The notes under the pieces are model-generated. The model had not been told where the DNA came from and made no database searches. It saw only the letters and a program-made list of their open reading frames with translations. The position numbers were made by a program, and so were the translations under genes. 64,000 nucleotides of DNA from Gordionus sp. m RMFG-2023 (taxonomy: Eukaryota > Nematomorpha > Gordioida > Chordodea > Parachordodidae). Positions 23,413 through 35,166 of this stretch are shown here, piece by piece; positions within the stretch are counted from its first letter, which is position 1; each line of letters begins with the position of its first letter. The stretch covers positions 61,528,954 through 61,592,953 of the forward strand of contig NC_088776.1 in NCBI RefSeq assembly GCF_954871325.1, in the 5' to 3' direction.

Positions 23413-24265
23413 TCAGGCGCTTACTCAGTAGGGGAAACAAGGGGACAAACCCCCTCCCAAGCCAAAAAAATCTAGATGCCGGATATATTTTTAAATAATA
23501 CTATTGTTTATATTAATGTATATTTGTTATTTATTCCTATCTTATATTAAATATTTGATTACATTCACTTATATACTAAGTTATTTTATCAATTAAAATT
23601 TCAAGTTTTCATTGGCGTAATATTTACCCATTGTTACAAATTTATAGTAGGGTAATATTTATGTATCATTTTCATATTTCTAATCATATAATAATTTTTC
23701 TGAAACTTTTTGTCTAACAGGGAGAAAGAAATTGCAAGCTTATCCAACGAGATAGAGTCTCCACCATCAAGCAGTAACAAATTTTAGGGAGTTAAAAAGC
23801 CGATTATAAATGCTATTACTGAAATATCACAATGGCCTGAAAGAAATATTTCTTCAGACGCTAGAAAATTATTAGATTCAATACTTATTTCAAATTTTTT
23901 TCTTATAAAAATGTTAATAATACAACTATTTTATGTAATACTTTTATTGAGAAGATGATAATAGCGGAGAGCATTTTATTAGAACACAAGGAAATTAAGG
24001 TTAATGTTGATGAAGAATTTCAATTTTATATTTATTGTTGAATCAAAAGGAGAGCTATACGTGTTTAATATTTGTCTTCCTCGACTTGCAACAACAGCTC
24101 ATCGTCAAATCATTATTATAAGATCAGTAGAAAAGTATTATAAAACTATAATCCAACTAAATTGGTTTTTAATTCATCATGCAGCAGTTACCAATCTACA
24201 AAAGCCTTCCCAATCTTTTTCAGATGGTGATAGAAAAAAATATTATTTGTTTATGCCTTATTAGC
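23413..24265 (+). mobile_element. hAT (DUF4371/ZMYM-like) remnant
   Basis: The left end CAGGCGCTTACTCAGTAGG, followed by CAAGGGG and CCCCCTCCC, resembles the hAT termini of the CAGTGGCGGA-type followed by runs of G and C. Downstream, the plus strand reads SQWPERNISSDARKLLDSIL (about 23830-23880), IEHKEIKVNVDEEFQF, NICLPRLAT and VEKYYKTII. This is the order PRR/PRL-RxN-EYYR seen in the C-terminal half of DUF4371/ZMYM-like hAT transposases. The 24004-24264 frame is part of it. Frameshifted and truncated; the right end was not found. Confidence 0.6.
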
Positions 24266-24415
24266 TGAATAACTATGTTTAAATGATTAACTAAGATATA
24301 GTCTCAAAAAATGTTATGGATGCTTTGTATAATTTCAAACACATTAAAATTACATATTACCAACTCTTCTCATTAATAAACTAATGAGAGAACATTCTCT
24401 TTTTTCAAAAAAATA

Positions 24416-24760
24416 ACAGAGACCTGCAGAAATACCATTTGCAGGGCACGGCCCGGATTGTTTTAAATTTTAGGCTCGGCTCGAAATTTTTTAAATATCA
24501 CGGCCTGAATTTTTTTAATGTAAATTATATTTATTCTTGATTTTTATAGCTAATTTTAAATATTTGGTTTTAAAATATACAGCCGGCCAGGAATTTTTTT
24601 TAAAAAAGTCAGGCCCGGCACGGATGTTTTTTTTAAGAAAAATTTCCAGCTCGGCCCGAGTGTTTTTTGAAAAAATTTAGGGCCCTTACAGGGTATATTT
24701 AAAAAATTAAAATACAATTCGGCCCTCTAACCTTTAAATATTCATAGGCATTTGACGCCA
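24416..24760. mobile_element. GC-rich hAT-like MITE, boundaries unsure
   Basis: Starts near CAGAGACCTGCAG and contains repeated CGGCCCGG, GGCTCGGC, GCCCGGCAC motifs embedded in A/T runs, the same composition as the well-bounded element at 59663-60014. I could not fix the right end or a target duplication. Confidence 0.45.
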
Positions 24761-25139
24761 AGCAAGGAAGAGTAATTAAAAATTTAGCTCAATCCCAACG
24801 ATGTATTTTGCATTGTAAATATATAACATACAAATTACAATTATTCCTTATCTGTGTATTAATATTTATCATTTAAATTTTTTATACATATTTAAATTTT
24901 AATTCTAAATTTCTATTTTGGGTCATTTAAGTGATTCATATGGTGGTTATATTCACTTTATATTTTTTAATTCACATTTATTTTATAGTAATTTATGTGC
25001 CGGTTTATATATATAATTTTTTTATAATTCATATAATCTAAAATTGTGTATTAGAAATAGTTATTAGTCCTAATAAATTTATGCTTGATATTTTTAAATA
25101 AAATATATTTCATTAAAAAATTTATTATCCTTCCCACAG

Positions 25140-25160
25140 ACCATCCCGTGTACTTGCCTG
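25140..25160 (+). CDS. candidate micro-exon 10 (DHPVYLP), B type
   Basis: Twenty-one nucleotides after a strong acceptor (TTATCCTTCCCACAG) and before GTAAGAGTATTTC. Phase-1 reading: D-H-P-V-Y-L-P plus split Gly. The coding part is unlike other B-type exons, but the downstream intron is clearly B type. It has the best splice signals in the series. Confidence 0.6.
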
Positions 25161-25760
25161 GTAAGAGTATTTCTTTTATGAAAGATTACACATTTTTTTA
25201 TAAATATCCGGATTAAGAATATAAATACAAATAGAAGTGTAAACAAATTTAGAGAAAGATGGTATAATATTGTACTGTAAAGTAAGACCAAAAATAACTC
25301 CATTCATTACCGTCATATATAGTACCGCGAAACGTTACTTACTTCTACTTTTTATTAAAAAATATTGAATAAACATATTTTATTGTATTACAAGTTATAT
25401 TTTTATATTTAAAGTTATAAATAAGCCTAGATTTTAATTCCCAACAACTTTTTAAATTATCGTTTCTAAATTCTTAGTCAAGATTGTTAATCTAATTAAT
25501 AATGAATAAAACAATGTATGTTATTTATTTTTTTTCATTATATATTTGAATAATTCAATGCACAGTTATAAAATATAACAAAACAATGATATAATACTAT
25601 TTAATATAACTATTTTTTAATTAACATACTAAATCTATTTTCTATATAAAAAATACATAATTAAAAGATAAGAAATCGGAAAAAAAATTAAATAAATATA
25701 TATGGGTTTGGTCGGTATGGTTTAATGACCCATGTATAACGATATAGTTGGATCGACAAA
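25161..25760 (+). repeat. B-family intron block, copy 3
   Basis: Landmarks GAGTATTTCTTTTATGAAAG, AGATGGTATAATATTGTAC, CCATTCATTACCGTCATA, TTCTTAGTCAAGATTG and GACCCATGTATAACGATATA in the same order as 22720-23230. Confidence 0.7.
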
Positions 25761-25989
25761 TTTAGATGTAATTCTTTGTCATAGATAGAAGCCTTTTTTT
25801 GGATCAACTGTGCTTAAATGTAACCTTTGCCCTATTATTTTGAATAAATTTAGGGCTTGAGTGTCAAAAAGATTAAAACATGTACAATTTCACAAGATGG
25901 GTACACCTTGGTTCCTAGGAAAGCATTATTCCATCAGGGATTTTATAATCAGGACTGACTAGAGGGTATATGAATATTTTAAGATTCTA

Positions 25990-26500
25990 TATTATTGTTC
26001 AAATTGATGGGCATACTGCCTGCGTATCTACCAATTGAAAAACGAAAGTGTATCTAAGCTTATCTTTAGAAGAATCATTATTTACACATTTTTATCACAA
26101 GTAATAGACCCTATGTTACAAGAGTTAAATTAAATAATTTGCACCCCGTGGAATTTTAACCCATTAAGACTAAGATAATGGTAAATAGACTTAGGTGGTA
26201 TGAGCTCACAATGAGATATAAACATAGGAAATAAGGTTGAGAGTTTGGAAGGTAAAACGTAAAAGAGGAAGGCCAAAACTTCAATGAGGCCAAAAAGTTA
26301 GAGCCAATATGAAGAAGTATAAATTAGATAAAAGAGATTGTATGAATAACATAAAGTGGAGAGAGATGTTGAAGGAGCTTTCCACCAGAAAAGGTGAAAG
26401 CTAAATAGAAATTTAAAATAAAATTGAGTCATAAATATAAATCAAATGGTAGATTGTAAGAGAGGTATATGCATCTAAAGTCAAAATTCTATTTTTAAAA
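25990..26500 (+). repeat. A/C-family intron block, copy 2, with LINE insertion
   Basis: TCTAAGCTTATCTTTAGAAG and ACACATTTTTATCACAAGTAA are followed by a LINE fragment (26160-26408), after which TTGAGTCATAAATATAAATC and GGTAGATTGTAAGAGAG continue the C-family text. Confidence 0.65.
26160..26408 (+). mobile_element. truncated LINE 3' end (ORF2 C terminus)
   Basis: The plus strand reads VKRGRPKLQ, one stop, then GQKVRANMKKYKLDKRDCM and NNIKWREMLKELSTRKGES before a stop. KRKRGRPK-W followed by a DRxxWR-like segment is the usual C terminus of animal LINE ORF2 proteins, and the preceding RWYE...MR matches the RWxGHVxR block. The 249-bp piece interrupts a C-family intron block and is a 5'-truncated LINE copy. 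Confidence 0.7.
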
Positions 26501-27049
26501 TTATTTCATTATATTATTGTAATTTACGATATCGAATACGGAAGCCTAAAATATATTTGCGAAATAGATTTATTTTTTTGAAAAAAAAATTTTTGACTTG
26601 AATGCACACCTATATATTCTGGAAAAAAAAATTATGTTCAAGTAAAAAGAATGATAGTTTTAAAAATTTAGACCAATAAAGTTAATTGTTATTTGTTTAT
26701 ACTTTTACAAAATAATAAATATTAGCTTCTAGACTTTCAGTCCTAGCACGAATGAGTAGTGTATCCGAATTTATACAAATATAAATATTAATTTATCGAT
26801 TGATATCAAAATTTTGCTTGATTTTCTAATTGTATTTAAAATAAATTATTTTAAAAATATTCTAATATTGAATACTTATGATTTTATTAATTATTAAATA
26901 AACCTGATAACTTTTTTAGATAATTCTTTTCGGATTGTAAAGTGTTCTGAAACATTTCAAATGACCATTACTTGTTAAATTAATATAAATTAAATTTATA
27001 AATGTTAAAAAAAGCTTATATCAATATAAAATTAAAATTTTTATTTTAA

Positions 27050-27067
27050 ATGCAGGACCCATCGAAG
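27050..27067 (+). pseudogene. C-type micro-exon with altered acceptor (DAGPIE)
   Basis: ATGCAGGACCCATCGAAG before GTAATATTAAA is the homologue of the exons at 32646 and 35149, but the position of the acceptor AG reads AA. The internal CAG at 27053-27055 could serve as a new acceptor giving a 12-nt exon (G-P-I-E) in the same phase. Either decayed or shortened. Confidence 0.5.
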
Positions 27068-27119
27068 GTAATATTAAAATTTATTAGAAATAATTTATTA
27101 CAATATTAAACAAACACAC

Positions 27120-27480
27120 ATTGTAACGCTGGGGTCGAAGATTGCCTATTTATAGTAATATAAATTATTTGTGTTTATAATGGTTTAATTTATTTATGTT
27201 GTCACCTAGTTTCATTATATTTCTATATGTATATATGTGGCAAGGAAAAGAATTAATCCAAAATCATCCCCTGGTGATTCTATTTCCAAATTTAAAACAT
27301 TCACTGAAGACACATTTTTGTTAAATAATCGTATTTTACCTATAATTAATTACATTTAACATTTATGAATAAATTGCGAATTCTCAGAAAAACATTCCTA
27401 ATTTAATAAACTCAACATTTTAACAATTTTATGTAACATACTATAACTATCTTCTACCTAAAAATATATAATTAATAAAA
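27120..27480 (+). repeat. D-family intron block lacking its exon
   Basis: GGGGTCGAAGATTGCCT, TATTTATAGTAATATAAATTA and TTGTCACCTAG match the sequence before the D exon at 22439. The exon itself is missing and the text continues with GTGGCAAGGAAAAGAA and CATTCACTGAAGAC as downstream of the other D sites. Confidence 0.65.
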
Positions 27481-27689
27481 AAATAAAAATAAAAATAATA
27501 TAAATGACCCATTACAGTTGGATCGACAAATTTTTATACTTATTTTATATTTTAAGTAGAAGCCTTCTTTTTGTTTATCTGAGATTAAACGTAACATTTA
27601 CCCTTTAGATTTTAATTTTAGGTTTTGAGATCTAAATGACCCACAGATGTCTGAGATTATCAAAACAAACAAAAGTTTATTATAGTGGC

Positions 27690-30251
27690 TATATTTATTT
27701 TTTATTTTCATTTTTCTTGATCGAGTTGACAGGAACATTTGGCAAAACGATTAACACATCTTGGATCCTGGGGCTAGCGTCCCTACAGTTCTAATTGATT
27801 TTCATGTCTGACCAGATGGTTCCAGTATAGAAGAAATATTTGTGGATTTCGAAATTCTATTGATGTACGAATTGATGACATACTCTCTGGGTAATCTGCT
27901 TTTTGAAAAAGTAGTAGCTGGTGTCCAGGATCTAAATATGACTTTCATATAAGACATATGTCAGTGTTAATAGTCTAAACGCAGACCTATAACTATTATA
28001 CTCTTCGTTGGTCAGTAACAAGCCTAAATTAGAACTAAGTATAGTTTCTAACAATTCCTAACCAAGGTGGCATACGGCTGAAGCTGGAATTATTTTATCT
28101 TCCAAAACAGTCGTATGGTTTTCATTCTGAGAAATGGTTTAGGTGGTGAAAAAGGGATGGAGAATTTATTTGAACAGCTTTGAAGTGTAATTATTCTAAG
28201 TAATGATATCAATGGTGAATTTCAATCTTATTTTAAATTTTGAATATAAGCAGCTTGGAGCATTTTCGCCCCAGATTGCTGTCGTATAATGTGGATCGAT
28301 AATATTCAAGTCTCCAATGTAAAAATTTACCAACTGAAGATACTAGGCTTAAATATGGAGGAATGAATACTTATACTACTTAGTTTTAGTTGCATCCAAG
28401 ATAATTACGAGAATTTGATATTTAAAATAGATTCGAGAGTATTTTTTAAATGAACTTTAAGGTCTAATAATGCAATGGGGGACATGAATAAAAGGCATAT
28501 AAAATTTTAGAAATGAATCAAAATTTTTTAAGTAAATACAAGGCCTGATGAGCAGATAAATGAAATTATTTTTCATTTTATTAAATTTACCATGAAATTT
28601 ATCTCTGAAATGTAATATAGCACTATCACCTCCAATAAGTGTACTTAGGTAGGTAGAGCTAGTTTTGTCCATTACAATAAAATTTTCAGGTTGGATTTAA
28701 GGGGGATGTAAAGTTCACACTTATTGGGATTAGTGACAGTTTCGTTATGGGGGCTAACAATTTATAATTATAGTAATTTTTATGATTACACTACATAAGC
28801 CCGACAGTGTACCGTCATGAGGTACTAGACATTTAATTTAAGATCACATTTTGAATAGATTTCTTTTATGAATAATTGAATTCCCTGACATAATGCAGGA
28901 CCTTAATGATCTCTTTGGGATGCCTTTATGGAGAGAATAAATGAATCATTAATTTTTAAAAAAAGTTGATTGGATGAAACATGATGCAATATATGTTGCA
29001 TACTCTGCGAATGTTCCACAGAAAGAGGGAATAAAATTTTCCCTTCTAAGTGAATTGAAGACTTTTTGTAGATCTATTCTGAGGAGGCGTATTATCGAGC
29101 GGTTTAAATGGAATGCAGTCTCACATCCTCCAGGAACATTAAATCTGGTTAAGTTGTAGTAGGTTTGATAGGTTTTAATTTATATGGGAAAAAAAATTAT
29201 TTTAGATATTATTCGCCGGAATAGTGACCCTATTTTAATGGCTCTAATGTTCACATTTGTTTTATTTAATATTAAGCGGGCTCCAAAAAGGATGGGCTAA
29301 ATGATGTTAGGTATATTATTGTGGAAAATTTGATTGAGCAATATGGTAAATTGTGTGAGTCTATTTTAGATAGGAGTAAGGTTGGTTTAATTATACCTTT
29401 TAGATAAATGGCTCGAAAGTCATCAATGTCTCCAGAAGAATCTTTTTGAATGACATGATTGAATCCAAGAACCTCAGTTATTGAAATGGGATTATTTGAC
29501 GGTAAAAGGATGATTTGTGAAAAATCTTTATGATGAGATTGTAAGGCCATGATAGTTTTTTCATCATTGGGGGCCATTATCACTGGAACAATCTATGTTG
29601 ATAGCTGAATTTACTTAATAAATTGATTTTTTATAATAGGCTTAGCCATTTTTTATATCTGTCAAAAGTTTATTGAAAGAATGTATAAATTGTTTAGGTA
29701 TATCAAAATTGCTAGAATCATTTGATTGTTTTATATTTTACCAACGATATGTCGCGAAGGCTAATAATGGTTAAATGAAATATGTGGTTCTAAGATATCT
29801 CATATGTAGCAAGAGTAAAGTTGGTTTAATTATACCTTTTAGATAAATGGCTCGAAAGTCATCAATGTCTCCAGAAGAATCTTTTTGAATGACATGATTG
29901 AATCCAAGAACCTCAGTTATTGAAATGGGATTATTTGACGGTAAAAGGATGATTTGTGAAAAATCTTTATGATGAGATTGTAAGGCCATGATAGTTTTTT
30001 CATCATTGGGGGCCATTATCACTGGAACAATCTATGTTGATAGCTGAATTTACTTAATAAATTGATTTTTTATAATAGGCTTAGCCATTTTTTATATCTG
30101 TCAAAAGTTTATTGAAAGAATGTATAAATTGTTTAGGTATATCAAAATTGCTAGAATCATTTGATTGTTTTATATTTTACCAACGATATGTCACGAAGGC
30201 TAATAATGGTTAAATGAAATATGTGGTTCTAAGATATCTCATATGTAGCAA
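27690..30251 (-). pseudogene. LINE-like reverse transcriptase family, broken copy
   Basis: Read on the minus strand. N-terminal block: APNDEKTIMALQSHHKDFSQ and SSGDIDDFRAIYLKG (present twice because of a tandem duplication). RT: FGARLILNKTNVNIRAIKIG and LFRRIISK (about 29290-29180), then VPGGCETAFHLNRS and RIDLQKVFNSLRRENF (about 29130-28990). C-terminal block: INSYINRISKSTNISSILEP and TVGTLAPGSKMC (about 27900-27770), the counterpart of RPDG-LIPW in the 46-48 kb copy. The middle is frameshifted and partly unreadable. It is antisense to the micro-exons. The family is clear from mutual comparison; the clade name is uncertain. Confidence 0.7.
29374..30251. repeat. 439-bp tandem duplication, nearly identical
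   Basis: Unit 1 is 29374-29812 and unit 2 is 29813-30251. They differ at very few positions (for example GTCGCGAAG versus GTCACGAAG). Each unit contains the N-terminal block of the RT copy and about 200 bp upstream of it. The near identity shows a recent event, much younger than the decay of the surrounding repeats. Confidence 0.9.
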
Positions 30252-30267
30252 AGACTTTAGACTAATA

Positions 30268-30345
30268 AATTGTACCATCACAAACATGCACTCTCTATAA
30301 CACTCATGCTATGGCTAATCCAGAACCAGCTAAATTATTGCCTTT
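30268..30345 (+). repeat. A-family upstream block, copy 3
   Basis: TTGTACCATCAC, AACATGCACTCTCTATAAC, ACTCATGCTATGGCTAATCC and AATTATTGCC precede the A-type exon at 30436. Confidence 0.75.
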
Positions 30346-30435
30346 AAAATAAATCTGTTCACTGTTCGCAAATTATTAATCTACCTTTTTAAAATTTTTC
30401 ATTATTTATATTTATTTTCCCGATTTTTATTTTAG

Positions 30436-30459
30436 TTGAAGAAGAACAAGTTGTTCCGG
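30436..30459 (+). CDS. candidate micro-exon 11 (VEEEQVVP), A type
   Basis: Twenty-four nucleotides, starting TTGAAGAAGAACAAG and ending GTTCCGG, after a strong acceptor CGATTTTTATTTTAG and before GTAATAATATAT. Phase-1 reading: V-E-E-E-Q-V-V-P plus split Gly. It is the clearest A-type exon. Its acidic run followed by VVPG gives the consensus of the series. Confidence 0.65.
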
Positions 30460-30829
30460 GTAATAATATATATGATAGAAGAGTAAAAATGACATAATTA
30501 CTTTTATCAATCATTAATATTACTCGGTAAAATTTTAAAATACAAATTGAAAATTAAATTGCGCATAACTCAAAATGATTTTTATCGACACCTATAATTT
30601 AAAACATGATTTAAAAAAAATTCCTATATTTACCTTGAATCATTTAATATTAAATATTTCTAAGTCCTAAATTAGGTATACATCAGCTTCAAAACAGACT
30701 AACTTTTATCTATAGCGCAAAACAATTAGAAGTGATATTAAAAATTTGCGAGGTTAAAGTTTTAATAGTTTTTATTTGAAAACAACACCCCTAAATTAAA
30801 TTTTTCTTGAAGAATGGATAGAATAATAT

Positions 30830-31600
30830 ATTTCAGATTAGCATAGTTACTATGCCAACCCATCCGGTCATTTTTATATAAGATATATTATTCCGATTTT
30901 AAAATATCGTCGATTGACATTTAGTAGTGCAGATTTGTTAATTTAGAGAGATTATAGATGGATAATAAAAATAACATTTTGAAGTAAGAATTTAATCAAT
31001 GTTGTTATTGATAAATTCATAATGAAAAAAAATCTTTTCTCAGAATATTATATGCAAAATAAATTCGAATGTATTACCTTGTCTCTACTTTAAATAAATA
31101 TAGTTGTATTTTAAAATATCGTCGACTAGCATTCAGCGGAGCAAATTGGGAATAAGTATTTGATAGTTAATTTAGAAAATGATTAAAGATGGATAATCAA
31201 ATTTAATATTTAGAACGAATTTAATCAATGGTGATAATTGATAAATATACGATGAAAAAAAAATCTCTTTTCAGAAATAATATATGCATAATAATATATT
31301 TTCTAAGCTTATCTTTAAATATTAATATCATTATTTACACATTTTAATTATACTAAGTAATTTAAGATTGCAAGGAATTAAATAAAATTTATATAGTATT
31401 ATGCTAAAATTATTGAGTCATAAATATAAAACAAACGGTAGAGAGAGATATAGAGTCCATCCAAAGTCAAAATTATTTTATTATTGAAATTTATGAAATT
31501 TTACATAATACATTAACTGAAAAAAAATTATATTTAGATGAAAATTAATATAGTTTGAAAAATTTAGAATAATGATTCTAATTTTAATTTATTTTGACTT
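30830..31600 (+). repeat. A/C-family intron block, copies 3a and 3b
   Basis: ACTATGCCAACCCATCCGG, TATCGTCGATTGACATTTAG, then a partial second copy starting TATCGTCGACTAGCATTC with TCTTTTCAGAAATAATATATG, TCTAAGCTTATCTTTAAAT and ACAAACGGTAGAGAGAGATA. The doubled ATATCGTCGA-TGGCATT segment shows a local duplication inside the block. Confidence 0.65.
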
Positions 31601-32645
31601 TTACAAAATATGATATTAGCCCTTCTAGACTTTCAGTCCTAACCCGAATATAGTGTGTTCTCAGTCGTTGGGAGAATTTCTTTAAAGTCAAGAATCCTCA
31701 CTTTGCCTTTCAAATTTAAATAAATTTTTATATGTTTGATAACTTAGAATAAAAGTGGGAAATCTAAATTCTATTCCAAAATTTATTAAATATATGAATT
31801 TTATACAACTATATATTTTTTAATTAGGTAATTTTTATGCATAAGAAAATATTTGCATCTCTCTTACTTTTCTAAAAATTTGACCTTTATACATGCATTC
31901 AATAGTTTGGTATATTTTCTCATAACTTCATCATTGTAGAATGTATATTATTCATAACTTATTATAACATCTTTGATTACTGTATTAACTTTTTGTTTTA
32001 ATTATATAATAAATTTTTATATTGTATTTTTAAATCATTGTGACTTTTTATATATTTTATTTCAGTTCTCAACTAACTAAATTGTTATGATCTTTCATTG
32101 GGCTTGGAAGATTTTTTCAAAATTATTATGGCTTTGTACTTTGCCTATGAATTTTTTATAATATTAAATATTAGGTATAAGTGATAGTAATATTTAACAA
32201 ATAATATTGGTATTATCAAATAAAAGCTTTAAATTTATATTCTAACCATAGTTTTTCACTTAGTTTTAATGGATTGAATCTGGCCTGAAAATAGGAAGGG
32301 AATGAAAAGAATAAAAATTGGATATTATTTTCATATAACATGTAATAACTATCCTAAAAGTAAGAGGAAAATTCTCATGGCTATCTATTAGTATATATTA
32401 TATTATCTTTTAATATGAGTATATTTTGTTAGATTTTTTAATTATTTTTAAAATAAATTAATTTATAAATACAAAATATTTGAAAAAATATTCTAATATT
32501 AATTAGCTCTGGTTTTAATAGTTCTTAAATAACCCGACAACATTTGTAGATAATATTATTCCTATTATAAAGTTATCTGAGATTAAATATATAAAGGAAA
32601 ATAAAACTAATCCAAATCAGTATAAAATAAAAATTTTAATTTTAG

Positions 32646-32663
32646 ATGCAGGTGCCATGGAAG
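32646..32663 (+). CDS. candidate micro-exon 12 (DAGAME), C type
   Basis: Eighteen nucleotides, ATGCAGGTGCCATGGAAG, after TTTTAATTTTAG and before GTAATATAAAAA. Phase-1 reading: D-A-G-A-M-E plus split Gly. It is followed by the C-type intron landmarks TTACATTATTCACACCTTG and TATGTCTGCCCCC. Confidence 0.65.
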
Positions 32664-32899
32664 GTAATATAAAAAATTATTATAAATAATTATTTACATT
32701 ATTCACACCTTGTAATTGTTGAAGCTACTATTCTATATCCTATTACCATATTTTTTTGATCGTGTAACATTTAAATATAATTTTGTTTTTATTAAGAAAA
32801 AAATTTATGTATATTTCTGAAATTTCAATTGAATAACAAGGTATAATTATCCAAAATCTGTAGCAGCAACAATTTTTTTATGTCTGCCCCCGGGTTTGG

Positions 32900-33330
32900 T
32901 AGATTGGTTTACTTTAAATAATAATAGCTGTATTTTAAAATATCGTCGACTGGCATTCAGCGGAGCAAATTTGGAAAAAGTATTTGATATTTATTTAGAA
33001 AATGATTAAAGATGGAGAATAAAATTTAATATTTAGAAGGACGAATTTAATCAATGGTGATAATTGATAAATATACAATGAAAAAAAAATCTCTTTTCAG
33101 AAATAATATATGCATAATAAATTGTATAATATATTTTCTAAGCTTATCTTTAAATATTATTATCATTATTTACACATTTTTATTTTACTAAATAATTTAC
33201 TCAAGATTGCAAGAACTGAAATTTGTATGGGATTATGCAAGAATTAATAAGTCATAAATATAAAACAAACGGTAGAATGTGAGAAAGATATAGAGTCCAC
33301 CCAAAGTCAAAATTATTTCATAATTAAAAT
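32900..33330 (+). repeat. C-family intron block, copy 4
   Basis: TATCGTCGACTGGCATTCAG, CGGAGCAAATTTGG, TTAATCAATGGTGATAATTG, TCTAAGCTTATCTTTAAAT, ACAAACGGTAGAATGTGAG. Very similar to 31110-31480 and 35380-35830. Confidence 0.7.
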
Positions 33331-33814
33331 TTACAAAATTTTGCATGATACATTTATTTTTTTTAAAAATGCAATTCTGAAAAAAAATTATATTCAGATG
33401 AAAATTAATTTGAAAAATTTAGATTTATTCGTCCTCTATATTAAAATATTCGTCCTTTAATTTTTATTTATTTAGACTTTTAAAATATGAAATTAGCCTT
33501 CCTGACTTTCAGTCCTAGTCCGAATGAGAGAGTTGTTTTCAGTCGTTTAGAATATTTCTTTAAAGTCAAGAAAATCCTCACTATGCCTTTCAAATTTAAA
33601 TAAATTTTTCTATGTTTGATATCTTAGAATAAAAGTGGAAAATCCGAATGAAAAACCCTTAAATTATAATAATTTATTATATTAATCCAAAAACGTGAAC
33701 CAAATTTAACCAATAGTGTTCTTTTAAAAAATATTTTTTAAATTATAATCATCATAGCAATTTTAAGCCAATAGTAATTCCCATGTGATTTCTAATATGA
33801 CGAATATATTCAAA

Positions 33815-34115
33815 TGCGTAACTACCATCATTCCTGAGGTATTTGATGCTATATAGAAACCTTTAAAAGATATTCAGTTCCAACTAAAGAACATTGTGAG
33901 AAGGTGTTAAATTTAGATATTAATATATTTTTAGACTGCTAGAAGAATATTTTTAGAAACATGGATTTCCGAACTGGCTCATTAGATAGCACATAAAAAT
34001 AAAAAGTCCTGCAAAATCTGGAGCCCATTTTTACAATTATAGATCTTTTAAATCAATTGCTTGGTTTTGCTGGTAGCATTTACAAATTTATATACATAAA
34101 TCTGAAAATAAAGTA
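33815..34115 (+). pseudogene. PIF/Harbinger transposase remnant
   Basis: The plus strand reads TTIIPEVFDAI, then MDFRTGSLDS in place of the FP-C-GS-DG catalytic block, and after a frame change a segment like SPAKSG followed by NYK-like text, LLGFAGSIYKFIYIN. This succession matches Harbinger (DDE_4) transposases, whose core reads IIPEV-DAI, NFPNCLGSIDGKH, KSGS-FNYK-F-SIVL and YKFIYIDVG. The copy is short and broken. It lies between two C-type micro-exons. Confidence 0.55.
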
Positions 34116-34251
34116 ATGGTAACAGTTTCAGAAATTAGTAAATTTTTAATATTAATAAATAATTTTTAATTATTTTAGAGTTAGAAAAATAAAACACATT
34201 TTATTCCTGTCTTAATCTATCCATTTTTTATCATTATTCCTATATAATTAT

Positions 34252-34330
34252 ATGGAAAATATCAGTCCAGAAGAAAGACTAGAATGTGCATTGAATACAA
34301 TGAATACACACCTAATATTATACCTATTCC
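34252..34330 (+). pseudogene. possible Harbinger N-terminal fragment
   Basis: MENISPEERLECALN resembles the IxPEERLxxTLRFL block that lies upstream of the catalytic domain in Harbinger transposases. Here it is downstream of the catalytic remnant, so either two copies are present or the element is rearranged. The rest of the 34252-34539 frame shows no similarity I recognise. Confidence 0.35.
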
Positions 34331-35148
34331 TAAATATTAAGAGATCAATAGAATCTCAAGAATCAAGTATTAATTCAAGAAGAATAAGAAATTTAACTAT
34401 TTTAATTCTTAAATTTATGTATAATTTAAAATTTTATGCTAGGAATCAGAATTTTCTCATTTATTTGATGATGAATGAATCAGAAATTTTCCTATCATAT
34501 GAGGTGTTAATTATTTATACTTATTTGGGGTTATTCTAAAATTTTCCATTATTTTTATATACATAATCAAATTTCATATTCTGATTGTATTTTTAAATAT
34601 ATTGTGACATATATTTTATTTCAGTTCTCAACTACCAAAATTGTTGGGCTTGGAAAAATATTTCATTATTATGGCATTTTTTAATATTAAATATTAGGTA
34701 TAAGTGATCAGTAATATTTAACAAATAATATTGGTATTATCAAATAAAAGTTTAAATTTATATTCTATCCATAGTTTTTCACTTAGTTTTAATGGATTGA
34801 ATCTGGCCTGAAAGGAGGAAGGGGGTGAAAAGAATAAAAATTGGATATTATTTTCAAATAACAGGTAATAACTATCATAAAATAAGAGGAAAATTCTCAT
34901 GGCTATCTACTATTATATATTATATTATCTTTTAATATGAGTATATTTTGTTTAATTTTTTAAATAAATTAATTTATAAATACAAAATATTTGAAAAAAT
35001 ATTCTAATATAAATTAACTCATACCGACAATATATTTTGATAATATTTTTCCAATTGTAAAGTTATCTGAAATGGTTCGATTGACCGTTAAATTTATAAA
35101 AGAAAAATAAATATCTAAATCAATATAAAATTAAAATTTTCATTTTAG

Positions 35149-35166
35149 ATGCAGGAGCAGTGGAAG
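35149..35166 (+). CDS. candidate micro-exon 13 (DAGAVE), C type
   Basis: Eighteen nucleotides, ATGCAGGAGCAGTGGAAG, after TTTTCATTTTAG and before GTAATACAAAAA. Phase-1 reading: D-A-G-A-V-E plus split Gly. It sits in a large duplicate of the unit that carries the exon at 32646: the shared flanks include GGTATAAGTGAT, ATGGATTGAATCTGGCCTGA and ATTCTCATGGCTATCTA. Confidence 0.65.

Noticed and set aside
34252-34539. 95-residue frame as a complete gene
   Set aside because: Only the first 15 residues resemble anything (Harbinger); the rest is unremarkable and no start context or splice structure supports a gene.
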